Shown: positions 28,510-37,637 of the stretch, piece by piece
How the letters are laid out: every line of letters starts with the position of its first letter
Position numbering within the stretch: the stretch's first letter is position 1
Origin: Streptomonospora nanhaiensis
Lineage (GTDB): Bacteria > Actinomycetota > Actinomycetes > Streptosporangiales > Streptosporangiaceae
Reading direction: 5' to 3'
Length of the DNA stretch: 64,000 nt
Assembly: GCF_013410565.1 (NCBI RefSeq)
Contig: NZ_JACCFO010000001.1
Coordinates: forward strand, 2,666,001 to 2,730,000
Notes under the pieces: model-generated
What the model was told of the DNA's origin: nothing
Seen by the model: the letters and a program-made list of their open reading frames with translations, nothing else
The model's database searches: none
Position numbers and translations under genes: made by a program

Positions 28510-29187
28510 TCAGGCGGTCCCGGCCTTGTAGCCGACACCGCGGACGGTCACCACGACCTCGGGGTGCTCGGGGTCCTTCTCGATCTTGGCGCGCAGCCGC
28601 TGCACGTGGACGTTGACCAGGCGGGTGTCGGCGGCGTGGCGGTAGCCCCAGACCTGCTCCAGCAGGACCTCGCGGGTGAAGACCTGGCGCGGCTTGCGGG
28701 CCAGGGCGACCAGGAGGTCGAACTCCAGCGGGGTGAGGCTGATGGGCTCGCCGTCGCGGCGCACGGAGTGGCCGGCGACGTCGATGGTGATGTCGCCGAT
28801 CTGCAGGACCTCGGGCGCGGGCTCCTCGGTGCGGCGCAGCCGCACGCGCACCCGGGCCACCAGCTCCTTGGGCTTGAACGGCTTGACGATGTAGTCGTCG
28901 GCGCCGGACTCCAGGCCCAGCACGACGTCGACGGTGTCGCTCTTGGCCGTGAGCATGACGATGGGCACGCCGGACTCGGCGCGGATCTGGCGGCAGACGT
29001 CGATGCCGTCGGCGCCGGGCAGCATCAGGTCCAGCAGCACGAGGTCGGGCTTGGTCTCGCGGAACGCCTCCAGCGCCTTGTCGCCGTCGTGGACGAACGA
29101 GGGCTCGAAGCCTTCGCCGCGAAGGACGATGCCCAACATCTCAGCGAGAGCGAGGTCGTCGTCGACGACCAGTACGCGTCCCTTCAT
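28510..29187 (-). CDS. mtrA: Response regulator MtrA
   Basis: This 225-residue OmpR-type response regulator has a receiver domain with acidic pocket Asp9-Asp11 (VLVVDDD), phospho-acceptor Asp53 in DLVLLDLMLPGADG and Lys in VMLTAKSD. The winged-helix DNA-binding domain (about 130-222) contains ISLTPLEFDLLVALARKPRQVFTREVLLEQVWGY. MtrA is an essential or near-essential regulator of replication, division and development in actinobacteria. The ATG at 29187 has only a weak ribosome site (GGATAC); a much better one, AAAGGAGAAGG, lies about 45 bases upstream in front of a small overlapping frame (29141-29221). The leader seems to be about 280 bases long, judged from the putative promoter. Confidence 0.97.
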   Translation of the reverse strand: MKGRVLVVDDDLALAEMLGIVLRGEGFEPSFVHDGDKALEAFRETKPDLVLLDLMLPGADGIDVCRQIRAESGVPIVMLTAKSDTVDVVLGLESGADDYIVKPFKPKELVARVRVRLRRTEEPAPEVLQIGDITIDVAGHSVRRDGEPISLTPLEFDLLVALARKPRQVFTREVLLEQVWGYRHAADTRLVNVHVQRLRAKIEKDPEHPEVVVTVRGVGYKAGTA

Positions 29188-29221
29188 AGGTGTATCCGGC
29201 GCGTAGCGCCCTGCGGCGCAC
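29141..29221 (-). other. Possible leader ORF overlapping the mtrA start
   Basis: A GTG at 29221 follows AGGAGAAGG by 9 bases and opens a 26-codon frame (VRRRALRAGYTYEG...) that ends at 29141, inside mtrA in a different frame. It is the only good ribosome site near the mtrA start. It could allow translational coupling or be fortuitous; the Arg-rich product resembles nothing I know. Confidence 0.25.
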
Positions 29222-29479
29222 GGTGTCGCGCCTTCTCCTTTCTGGACACTCAAGCGGCGGAAACTTCGGACACTTTCGCCGGGTCCCTCGTGGGAGCCGT
29301 CCTCCCGGTCAACCTTGCCATCCGCGGGGTCGACCGCGCTCTCCCGCGGCCTCCCCGTCCCCCCGGGCGGGCCGCCGCTCGACGGTTGAGGCGCCCACCA
29401 CCCTGCCGCCTGCGCCGCCGCCGCGTCCAGGGTGATCCGGACGGGCCGCGGCCTGTGGTCGGCGCCGAGTTGGCCAGCA

Positions 29480-29508
29480 GATAACAGAAAGCATACAAAA
29501 AGAATGAA
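29480..29508 (-). promoter_or_regulatory. Putative mtrA promoter
   Basis: On the minus strand TTCATT (29503-29508) and GTTATC (29480-29485) are 17 bases apart in an AT-rich island (29478-29510) that stands out from the surroundings. It would give a leader of about 285 bases before mtrA. The rest of the 448-base gap between mtrA and the rightward gene at 29636 shows no gene. Confidence 0.4.
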
Positions 29509-29635
29509 CCGGAGCGGCGTTGCGAAAGCGTGCGGGACCTGGCCGCTCACCGGCACCGCCCGCCCTGTCCCCGATGTGGCATAACGTGGGAGTTAGCCAC
29601 CCCCGGAGTACGACCGCCTCGGAGGACCGATTCGG

Positions 29636-31159
29636 ATGGACCACGACGACCCCGGCCGGCCCGTCCCAGGTCCCCCTGAGCAGCCCGGCGACCCCGGCGA
29701 ACCCGCCGCCGAGCCCGCGCCCCCCGCCGCCGGTTCCGGCGCGGAGCCGGGTTCGGGCTGGGCGGCCCCGGGCGCGCGGCCTCCGGCCGCCGGGGCGCCG
29801 TGGGCCGCACCCGGCCAGGAGTCCGGCCACCGGCAGCCACCGTACCCGCAGGCACCCGACCCCGCATGGGCCGCTCCGGGCACCGCGCCGCCGGCCGGCG
29901 CGGGCTGGGCCGCGCCCGGCGCGCGGCCCGCGGCGGGCGGCGCCTACGGCGGCCCGCACGGCCCCGGTGCGCCCGGTGCTCCCGGGCAGCCGCCCGGCCA
30001 CCCGGGAGCACCCGCGTGGGGCCGCCCGTGGGCGCCCCGGCCCGGCGTGGTCGCGCTGCGCCCCCTCACCCTGGGCGACCTCTTCAACGGCGCGTTCGGC
30101 TACGTGCGCGCCAACCCGCGCACCACGCTGGGACTGGCCCTGATCGTCTCGGCGGTGGCCAACGTCGTCAGCGCCATCGGCATGGGCGGCTACCTCTCCG
30201 ACTACGGCGTGCTGATCGAGGAGTCGCTCCAGGACCCCTACGCCGCGCCGTCCTCCGACTTCCCCATCGCGCCGTGGAGCATCGCCGCCATGTACGGCGG
30301 CGCCCTGTTCTCCTACATCGGCCAGATCGTGCTCACCGGCCTGCTCGCGGCCGTGGTGGGCATGGCGGTGCTGGGCCGCCACGTGTCCATGTCCGAGGCC
30401 AACGCCCTGGTCCGGGGCCGGCTGGGCGCGGTGTTCGGCGTCGCCGGCCTGCTGTTTCTGATCGGGCTGGGCTGGAGCCTGCTGCTCCTGGGCGTCCTCA
30501 TCGGCGCGGTGGTCCTGGGCATGGGAGTCGACCCGCTCGCGGGCGTGCTCGTCGGCTTCTTCGGGGTCGCCGCCGTGGTCGCGGCGGGCGTGTGGGTGTT
30601 CGTGCGCACGGCGCTGGCCATGCCGGTGGCCGTGCTGGAGCACATCGGCCCGGGGCGGTCGCTGGCCCGCTCCTGGCGGCTGACCCAGCGCAGCTGGTGG
30701 CGGGTGTTCGGCATCACGGTGCTCGCCCAACTGCTGGCCTCGCTGGTGGTCAACCTGCTCGCCACGCCGTTCACCCTTGGCGGCACCATCGCCGCGCTGC
30801 TGGGCGGCGGCGCCGCGTGGGCCACCGTGGTGGCCGCCATGCTGTCGTTCCTGGGCACCGTCCTGGCGAGCACGCTGGCCTCGCCGTTCGTCATCGGCGT
30901 CACCACCCTGCTCTACATCGACCTGCGCATGCGCCGCGAGGGCCTCGACCTCCGGCTGCAGGCCGCCGCGCAGTCGGGCCAGCACACCGGGCCCGAGGTC
31001 TACCGCACCGACTACGAGCCCGCCTACACGGCCGCGGCGCCGGGGGCGCCGGGTACGCCGGGCTCCCCCTACGGCGGCGCGCCCGGCCCCGACCCCTACG
31101 GCCAGGGCGGGCCCGCCCCGGGCGGGTACCCCTCCGGCGGGTACGGGGGCCCCGCTTGA
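29636..31159 (+). CDS. Proline-rich polytopic membrane protein (GDPD-membrane-domain-like)
   Basis: This 507-residue protein has a Pro/Ala/Gly-rich cytoplasmic N-terminus of about 135 residues. It is followed by LRPLTLGDLFNGAFGYVRANPRTTLGLALIV and at least six hydrophobic segments up to residue 430, then a Gly/Pro/Tyr-rich tail. The LRPLxxGDxFxxAFxxxRxNP motif and the arrangement of helices resemble membrane proteins related to the membrane domain of glycerophosphoryl diester phosphodiesterases, common at this locus in actinomycetes; no phosphodiesterase domain is present. The ATG has GGAGGA 9 bases upstream. It begins an operon with the DUF4129, DUF4350 and MoxR genes; the next start overlaps its stop. 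Function unknown, probably in the envelope. Confidence 0.85.
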   Translation: MDHDDPGRPVPGPPEQPGDPGEPAAEPAPPAAGSGAEPGSGWAAPGARPPAAGAPWAAPGQESGHRQPPYPQAPDPAWAAPGTAPPAGAGWAAPGARPAAGGAYGGPHGPGAPGAPGQPPGHPGAPAWGRPWAPRPGVVALRPLTLGDLFNGAFGYVRANPRTTLGLALIVSAVANVVSAIGMGGYLSDYGVLIEESLQDPYAAPSSDFPIAPWSIAAMYGGALFSYIGQIVLTGLLAAVVGMAVLGRHVSMSEANALVRGRLGAVFGVAGLLFLIGLGWSLLLLGVLIGAVVLGMGVDPLAGVLVGFFGVAAVVAAGVWVFVRTALAMPVAVLEHIGPGRSLARSWRLTQRSWWRVFGITVLAQLLASLVVNLLATPFTLGGTIAALLGGGAAWATVVAAMLSFLGTVLASTLASPFVIGVTTLLYIDLRMRREGLDLRLQAAAQSGQHTGPEVYRTDYEPAYTAAAPGAPGTPGSPYGGAPGPDPYGQGGPAPGGYPSGGYGGPA

Positions 31160-31821
31160 CCGGCGCCGCGCCGGTCCTCGCGGCCGCCGCCGCGGTCGAC
31201 CGCGAGGAAGGCGCCCGCCTGGCCCGCGAGGAGCTGGCCAAACCCCCCTACCGCGAGGCCGAGCCGAGCCTGCTGGACCGGGTCCTGATGTGGCTGCAGG
31301 ACTGGTTTGCGAACCTGCTCGACGCCGGCGCGGACGTCCCCGGCGGCTGGTGGGTGCTCGCGCCGCTGCTGGCCGTGCTCCTCCTGCTGCTCGTGGGGCT
31401 CGTCGTCTACCTGCGGCCGGCCCTGCGGCGGCGCCGGCCCGGCGCCGCCGTCGACTCCGGCGCCCCGCTGACCGCCGCCGACCACCGGGCCGCCGCCGAG
31501 CGCCACGCGGGCGAGGGCGACTACGCCGCCGCCATCCGCGAGCGGCTGCGCGCCATCAGCCGCGACCTGGAGGACCGGGCCGTGATCACCCCCCGCCCCG
31601 GCCGCACCGCCACAGAGCTCGCGGCCGAGACCGCCGTGGAGCTTCCCCACCTGCGTGAGCGGCTGTACGCCGCCGCCACCACGTTCAACGACTCCGCCTA
31701 CGGCCAGCGCACCGCCACCGCCGACGGCTACCGCCTGCTCCGCGACCTGGACGACCTGCTGCGCGCCGGGCGGCCCGCGGCCACCGCCTCCGCCTCCGCT
31801 GACGAGGGCGGTGCCGCGTGA
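31156..31821 (+). CDS. DUF4129 domain membrane protein
   Basis: This 221-residue protein begins at a TTG that overlaps the previous stop codon, with GGGGGC 7 bases upstream; no other start fits. A short N-terminal amphipathic part (AREELAKPPYREAEPSLLDRVLMWLQDWFANLLD) precedes one transmembrane helix (WWVLAPLLAVLLLLLVGLVVYL, about 63-84). The C-terminal DUF4129 domain (about 105-205) has the conserved RERLRAISRDLEDRAVITPRPGRTATELA. DUF4129 proteins accompany MoxR/DUF58 genes in many bacteria, sometimes fused to transglutaminase domains, but have no defined activity. Translational coupling on both sides places it firmly in the MoxR operon. Confidence 0.88.
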   Translation: MTGAAPVLAAAAAVDREEGARLAREELAKPPYREAEPSLLDRVLMWLQDWFANLLDAGADVPGGWWVLAPLLAVLLLLLVGLVVYLRPALRRRRPGAAVDSGAPLTAADHRAAAERHAGEGDYAAAIRERLRAISRDLEDRAVITPRPGRTATELAAETAVELPHLRERLYAAATTFNDSAYGQRTATADGYRLLRDLDDLLRAGRPAATASASADEGGAA

Positions 31822-33020
31822 GCGCCCCCGCCTCCCCCGCGACCCTGGCGCCGCCCGCCCCCTCCGCACACGGCGGCGCGCCCGTCTCGGTCGACGCGGG
31901 CGACCTGTGGCGGCGCGTACGCGGGCCGCTGGCCTTCATCGGCGGTCTGGTGGTCCTGGCCCTGCTGCTCTCGCTGGGCGCGCAGAGCAACCGCACCGGC
32001 CCGCTCGAACCCGAGGACCCCGCGCCCGAGGGCGCCCGCGCGCTGGTGGAGATCCTGGACCGCCAGGGCGGCGACGTCACCGTGGCCCGCAGCGCCGCCG
32101 ACGCGGTCGAGGCAGCCGGGCCCGACACCGTCCTGGTCGTGGTGGGCTCCCACCGGCTGCCCGCCGGCCAGCTCGCCGACCTCGCCCGCACACCCGGCGA
32201 CCGCGTCCTGGTCCGGCCCACCACGTTGGCGCTGGAGGCCCTGGCACCGGGCGTGCGCGTGACAGGGCGGATCGACGGCCGCGTCCTCGCGCCCGAGTGC
32301 CGCCTGCCGGCGGCCCGCGCCGCGGGCACCGCCGACCTGGGCGGCGAGCTGTACACCGCCGACGGCGGCCGCGCCTGCTACCCCGACCCGCAGGGCGAGG
32401 GCCACGGGCTGGTGCAGGTCGGCACCGACCACGGCACCGCCACGGTGCTGGGCACCCCCGAACCCCTGACCAACGACCGCCTGGCCGACGAGGGCAACGC
32501 CGCGCTGCTGCTGTCGCTGGTGGACGGGCGCGACGTGGTGTGGCTGCGGCCCGAGCCCGTCGCCGAGAGCGGGCAGGCCGACATCTGGGACCTCGTGCCG
32601 CCGTCGCTGTTCCACAGCCTCATCCCGCTGACCGCCGCGCTCCTGCTACTCGCCTTCTGGCAGGGCCGCCGCCTGGGCCCGCTGGTCACCGAGCGGCTGC
32701 CGGTGGTGGTGCGCGCCTCCGAGACCGCCGAGGGGCGCGCCGGGCTCTACGCGGCACGGCGGGCGCGCGACCGCGCGGGCGCCGCGCTGCGCGCGGGCAC
32801 GCTGCGCCGCCTGCGCCCGGCCCTGGGCCTGGCCAACGACGCCGCGCCCGAGGCCGTGGTCGGCGCGGTGGCGGCGCGCACCGGCGACGATCCCGCCGCG
32901 CTGCACGCCCTGCTCTACGGAGCCGCCCCCTCCGGCGGCGCCGACCCCTACACCGCCGACGACCACGGCCTGGTGCGGCTGGGCGACGACCTGGACGGGC
33001 TGGAGGGACGCCTGCGGTGA
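31818..33020 (+). CDS. DUF4350 domain membrane protein
   Basis: This 400-residue protein has one N-terminal transmembrane helix (about 35-55), then an extracytoplasmic Rossmann-like DUF4350 domain with GARALVEILDRQGGDVTVARSAADAV near residues 72-97 and DTVLVVVGSHRLP near 104-116. A second transmembrane helix (LIPLTAALLLLAFWQGRRLGPL, about 262-283) leads into a cytoplasmic C-terminus. DUF4350 is related to the GATase-like domain of envelope proteins and often occurs beside MoxR ATPases. The GTG overlaps the previous stop (GTGA). Together with DUF4129 and DUF58 it is presumably a structural partner in a MoxR-operated complex. Confidence 0.88.
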   Translation: MSAPASPATLAPPAPSAHGGAPVSVDAGDLWRRVRGPLAFIGGLVVLALLLSLGAQSNRTGPLEPEDPAPEGARALVEILDRQGGDVTVARSAADAVEAAGPDTVLVVVGSHRLPAGQLADLARTPGDRVLVRPTTLALEALAPGVRVTGRIDGRVLAPECRLPAARAAGTADLGGELYTADGGRACYPDPQGEGHGLVQVGTDHGTATVLGTPEPLTNDRLADEGNAALLLSLVDGRDVVWLRPEPVAESGQADIWDLVPPSLFHSLIPLTAALLLLAFWQGRRLGPLVTERLPVVVRASETAEGRAGLYAARRARDRAGAALRAGTLRRLRPALGLANDAAPEAVVGAVAARTGDDPAALHALLYGAAPSGGADPYTADDHGLVRLGDDLDGLEGRLR

Positions 33021-33111
33021 GCCCCGCCCCGCGCCCGCGCCCGCCCGCCGCCGCGCCCACACGCCGCCGTGCACTGCCCAAGCCGACTTCGCTGATCGAG
33101 GGAGACCACAA

Positions 33112-34107
<996 letters not shown>

Positions 34108-34591
34108 GCGGCTGAGGCGCCGGCACGCTGAGGCGCCGAGGCACCGGCTCGGGGCGGACGGGCCCGCCTGGGCCCGCCGTCGGTGGGCCGGGGCGGCGCT
34201 GGACGGCGGCGCGGCGGCGGGCGTGCGCTCGGCGGCGGGCCGGAACCCGGCCGGGCGGTCGTCCACAGGCGCGGCGGCGCGGTGGCCAAGGCGGAGCGGA
34301 CCGGGGTTGGATGGAACCGGGGCGGAACGCCGGAGCGGCGGGCCGCCCGCCGGACGGGCGAACGGCTCCGGCCTCCAGGTCGGAGGCGTCAGCGGCCTGG
34401 GGCCGCAGGTCGGAGCACCTGCGGGACTTCGGGCCGGTGGCCAGGGGGCTTGGCCGGACGCGATGGGGCCTTCGGGCCCGGTGCTTCGGGCCTGGGGCCC
34501 GGAGTGGAATTCAGGCCGCGGGGCCCGGGGGTCCGGGCCTTCGGGCCAGGGCTGGATCGGGGCCTTCGGGCCGAGGTGAAGGGAGGCCGCA
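34108..34591 (+). other. Intergenic region with CTTCGGGCC hairpin repeats between moxR and DUF58 genes
   Basis: This stretch has no plausible gene. Its right half carries repeated CTTCGGGCC elements: three near-identical hairpins with a TTCG loop at 34466-34479, 34536-34547 and 34561-34572, and two degenerate copies near 34425 and 34484. The left half is simple Gly/Arg-codon-like GC sequence. Confidence 0.6.
34466..34572 (+). repeat. Array of GGCC-TTCG-GGCC mini-hairpins
   Basis: Stems of 4-5 bp close C(TTCG)G tetraloops at 34466-34479, 34536-34547 and 34561-34572. In RNA the cUUCGg tetraloop is exceptionally stable. The last hairpin lies 20 bases before the DUF58 ATG and only 4 bases from its GGGAGG ribosome site. 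Confidence 0.7.
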
Positions 34592-35893
34592 ATGGCGGTC
34601 ACGGGCCGCGCGGTACTGGCCGCGTTCGCCGCCGTTCTGGTGGTGCTCATCGCGGGCTCCCTGGGCATGTGGCTGGCGTGGACCGCGCTGGGGCTGCTGG
34701 CGGCCGCGCTGCTGGTCGACCTCCTGCTGGCGGCCAGCCCGCGCGCGGTGCGCTTCGAGCGCTCCGGCGACACCTCGGTGCGCCTGGGCGAGACCGCGCA
34801 CCTCGCGCTGGTGCTGGCCAACCCGGGCCGGCGCAGGCTGCGCGGCCGGGTGCGCGACGCCTGGGCGCCCAGCGCCGGGGCCCAACCCCGCAGCACCGCC
34901 GTGTCGGTACCGGCGGGGGGCAGGCTGCGGCTCGCCACGGCGCTGACCCCGAGTCGCCGGGGCGACCAGTTCGCCGCCGGGGTCACCGTGCGCAGCGTCG
35001 GCCCGCTGGGCCTGGCGGCGCGGCAGTGCACCCACACCGTGCCCTGGACCGTGCGGGCGCTGCCGCCGTTCCACAGCCGCCGCCACCTGCCCGGCAAGCT
35101 GTCGCGGCTGCGCGAGCTGGACGGCCAGCACCTGGCGCTGGTGCGCGGCCAGGGCAGTGAGTTCGACTCTCTTCGCGAGTACGTCCCCGGCGACGACGTC
35201 CGCTCCATCGACTGGCGGGCCACCGCCCGCCGCGACGGCGTGGTGGTGCGCACCTGGCGGCCCGAACGCGACCGCCGCATCCTCATCGTGCTCGACACCG
35301 GCCGCACCTCGGCCGGGCGGGTGGGCGACGTCCCCCGGCTCGACCACGCCATGGACGCCGCGCTGCTCCTGGCCGCCCTGGCGGGCCGCGCGGGCGACCG
35401 GGTCGACCTGCTGGCCTACGACCGCCGGGTGCGCGCCCAGGTGCGCAGCCACGGCAGGGGCAGCCGGCTGCCGCAGATCGTGCAGGCCATGGCCCCGCTC
35501 GAACCCGAACTGGTGGAGTCCGATCCCGCCGGTCTGGTCGCCACCATCCTGGGCGGGCACAGCCGCACCCGGCAGCTCGTGGTGCTGCTGACCGACCTCA
35601 ACGCCGCCGCGCTCGAAGAGGGCCTGCTGCCGCGGCTGCCCGCGCTCACCGCTCGCCACCTGCTGATGGTGGCGGCCGTGGGCGACCCCCGCGTCACCGA
35701 GATGGCGGCCGAACGCGGCACCGCGCGCGGCGTCTACTCCGCGGCGGCGGCAGAGCGCACCCTGGGCGAACGCCACCGGGTCACCGCCGAACTCCGCCGC
35801 CACGGCGTGGAGGTCGTCGACGCCGACCCCGACCACATCGCGCCCGCGCTCGCCGACGCCTACATCGCGCTCAAGGCGCAGGGGAGGCTCTAG
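34592..35893 (+). CDS. DUF58 (VWA-like) domain membrane protein
   Basis: This 433-residue protein has two N-terminal transmembrane helices (about 5-45). After a beta-rich domain comes the DUF58 signature SEFDSLREYVPGDDVRSIDWRATARR (about 188-213), and then a von Willebrand A-like fold with ILIVLDTGRTSAG. DUF58 proteins are the usual partners of MoxR ATPases and may present substrates to them. The metal-binding DxSxS of true VWA domains reads DTGRT, which is common for DUF58. The ATG has GGGAGG 5 bases upstream. It ends the rightward operon and is convergent with the SpoIIM-like gene. Confidence 0.92.
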   Translation: MAVTGRAVLAAFAAVLVVLIAGSLGMWLAWTALGLLAAALLVDLLLAASPRAVRFERSGDTSVRLGETAHLALVLANPGRRRLRGRVRDAWAPSAGAQPRSTAVSVPAGGRLRLATALTPSRRGDQFAAGVTVRSVGPLGLAARQCTHTVPWTVRALPPFHSRRHLPGKLSRLRELDGQHLALVRGQGSEFDSLREYVPGDDVRSIDWRATARRDGVVVRTWRPERDRRILIVLDTGRTSAGRVGDVPRLDHAMDAALLLAALAGRAGDRVDLLAYDRRVRAQVRSHGRGSRLPQIVQAMAPLEPELVESDPAGLVATILGGHSRTRQLVVLLTDLNAAALEEGLLPRLPALTARHLLMVAAVGDPRVTEMAAERGTARGVYSAAAAERTLGERHRVTAELRRHGVEVVDADPDHIAPALADAYIALKAQGRL

Positions 35894-36158
35894 GCCGCGC
35901 GCGCCGTCGCGCTCGGCCCCGCACCCGGCCGCCCCCGGCCACGCCCGGCCGCGGCCACCGGCGTTGCCTGTGCGGTGGGTGCGGACGGTGCGGTTGGTGC
36001 GGCCGGCGGAGCGGCCGACGGGGACGGCGAGGACGGCGGAGGGGTGGACGGCGGGACGTCGGGTGCGCCCGGCGGGCGGTCGGGTGGTCGGCTCCGGGAC
36101 GCGGAGGCCCGGGACCGCGGCCCCGGAAGGGGTCGGTGCGCGGCGTGCCGGTCCCGGG

Positions 36159-37154
36159 TCAGCCGACCACGGGCGCGGTCTGCGGGCGGGCGTCGATGTC
36201 GCCGGTCTCGCCCGCGGAGTGGGCGGCGCGGCCCAGCACGAACACGTAGGCCAGGAACAGCACCTCGGCGGCCACGCCGATGGCGATCCGCAGCCAGGTG
36301 ATGTGCACCCACCCGGTGACCAGGCCCTCGATCAGGCCTGAGACGAACAGCACCACCACCAGGCCCAGCGCCACCGCGATCGCGGGCCGGGCCTCCTCGG
36401 CCAGGGCCTGGAGCCGGGGGCGCGCGCCGGGCGCGATCAGCGTCCAGCCCAGCTTGACCCCCACCCCGGCGGCCACGAAGACGGCGGTCAGCTCCAGCAG
36501 GCCGTGCGGGATGATCAGGCCGAGGAAGACGTCGCCCTTGCCGTGGGCGAACATCAGGCCCCCGGCCACGCCGAGGTTGACCGCGTTGAGCAGCAGGACG
36601 TAGACGGTGGGCAGGCACAGGAACACGCCGAGGATGAGCGCCTGGGCCGCCACCCAGGCGTTGTTGGTCCACACCTGGGCGGCGAACGACGCCCCGGGGT
36701 GCTCCACGTAGTAGTTGGCGAAGTCGTTCTCGACGTAGGCCCGGATCTGCTCGGGCGGCCCGATGGCGCTGGTCACCTCGGGGTTGGTGGCGATCCACGC
36801 CGCCACGCCGATCGAGACCGCCAGCGCGCTCAGCGAGGCGGTGACCCACCACCAGCGCAGCCGGTACAGGATCGCGGGGAAGGTGCGTACGAAGAAGCGG
36901 GTGACGTCGCGCCAGGCGGGCTCGTGCGCCCCCGTCACCGCCGACCGGGCCCGCGCCACCAGGCCCGACAGCCACCCGACCAGCACGGGGTCCTGCCCCG
37001 AGGAGCGCACGACCGACAGGTGGGTGGAGACCCGCTGGTACAGCTCCACCAGCTCGTCCACCTCGGCCCCGGAAAGTCGGCGCCGCCGGCGCACAAGGTG
37101 GTCCAGCCGCTCCCACGAGGGGCGGTGCGCGGCGGCGAAGACGTCGAGATCCAC
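36159..37154 (-). CDS. Stage II sporulation protein M (SpoIIM)-family membrane protein
   Basis: This 331-residue protein has a cytoplasmic N-terminus (MDLDVFAAAHRPSWERLDHLVRRRRRLSGAEVDELVELYQRVSTHLS) followed by about six hydrophobic segments. It contains the SpoIIM-type stretch VYVLLLNAVNLGVAGGLMFAHGKGDVFLGLIIPHGLLELTAVF (about 188-230). In Bacillus SpoIIM is part of the engulfment peptidoglycan machinery; actinobacterial homologues next to RDD and DUF58 genes are of unknown role. It is divergent from the RDD gene (483-base gap) and convergent with the DUF58 gene. GTG start; the ribosome site is weak. Confidence 0.88.
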   Translation of the reverse strand: MDLDVFAAAHRPSWERLDHLVRRRRRLSGAEVDELVELYQRVSTHLSVVRSSGQDPVLVGWLSGLVARARSAVTGAHEPAWRDVTRFFVRTFPAILYRLRWWWVTASLSALAVSIGVAAWIATNPEVTSAIGPPEQIRAYVENDFANYYVEHPGASFAAQVWTNNAWVAAQALILGVFLCLPTVYVLLLNAVNLGVAGGLMFAHGKGDVFLGLIIPHGLLELTAVFVAAGVGVKLGWTLIAPGARPRLQALAEEARPAIAVALGLVVVLFVSGLIEGLVTGWVHITWLRIAIGVAAEVLFLAYVFVLGRAAHSAGETGDIDARPQTAPVVG

Positions 37155-37637
37155 GATGTGGACTCTACCGGCTCCCCCGCCCCGCCGCCCGGGCGCTGCG
37201 GGCCGGACGGAACGCGCCTGGGGGCGGGGGTGCGGGGCGAATCAGGCGGGGCAACCAGGCGGGGGCCGGCGCGGCGGGCCGCGCATGGGGCGGGGCGGGG
37301 GCGTGGTCGGGCGGGTTGGGTAGGCGGGTCGGGCCGGGCTGGGGGCGGAAGAAGCAGAACGGAGCAGAACGGAAATGGGCGGGGCGGGCGGGCCGGGGTG
37401 GCGCGGCGCGCGCGGGCCGGGGTGGCGGGGCGGGGCGCGGCGCGCGCGGGCCGGGGTGGCGGGGCGCGGCGCGCGCGGCGGCGGTCGGGTTCGTCCGCCG
37501 CGCCTGACAAACTGGGAGGGACAGGAACATGCGGTGCGGTCCCGTCCGCCCCCGCCGACCGGCCGGGCGGTACGGTCGGCCGCGAGGGCACGGCCGGCCC
37601 CTCGGCAGGCCCGTCACGACGCGGAAGGCAACGAACG
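37155..37637. other. Divergent intergenic region with GC-only repeats
   Basis: This region must contain the promoters of the SpoIIM-like and RDD genes. I see no gene. Its middle (about 37200-37500) is almost entirely G and C with imperfect tandem repeats, and only 37500-37560 resembles promoter-like sequence. Confidence 0.5.
37388..37461. repeat. Three copies of a 16-bp G-rich unit
   Basis: GCGGGCCGGGGTGGCG occurs at 37388-37403, 37412-37427 and 37446-37461. Copies two and three share a longer context (GCGCGGCGCGCGCGG before, GGGG after), so the real unit is about 30-34 bp. The plus strand is strongly G-rich, with runs of GGGG. Confidence 0.75.
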
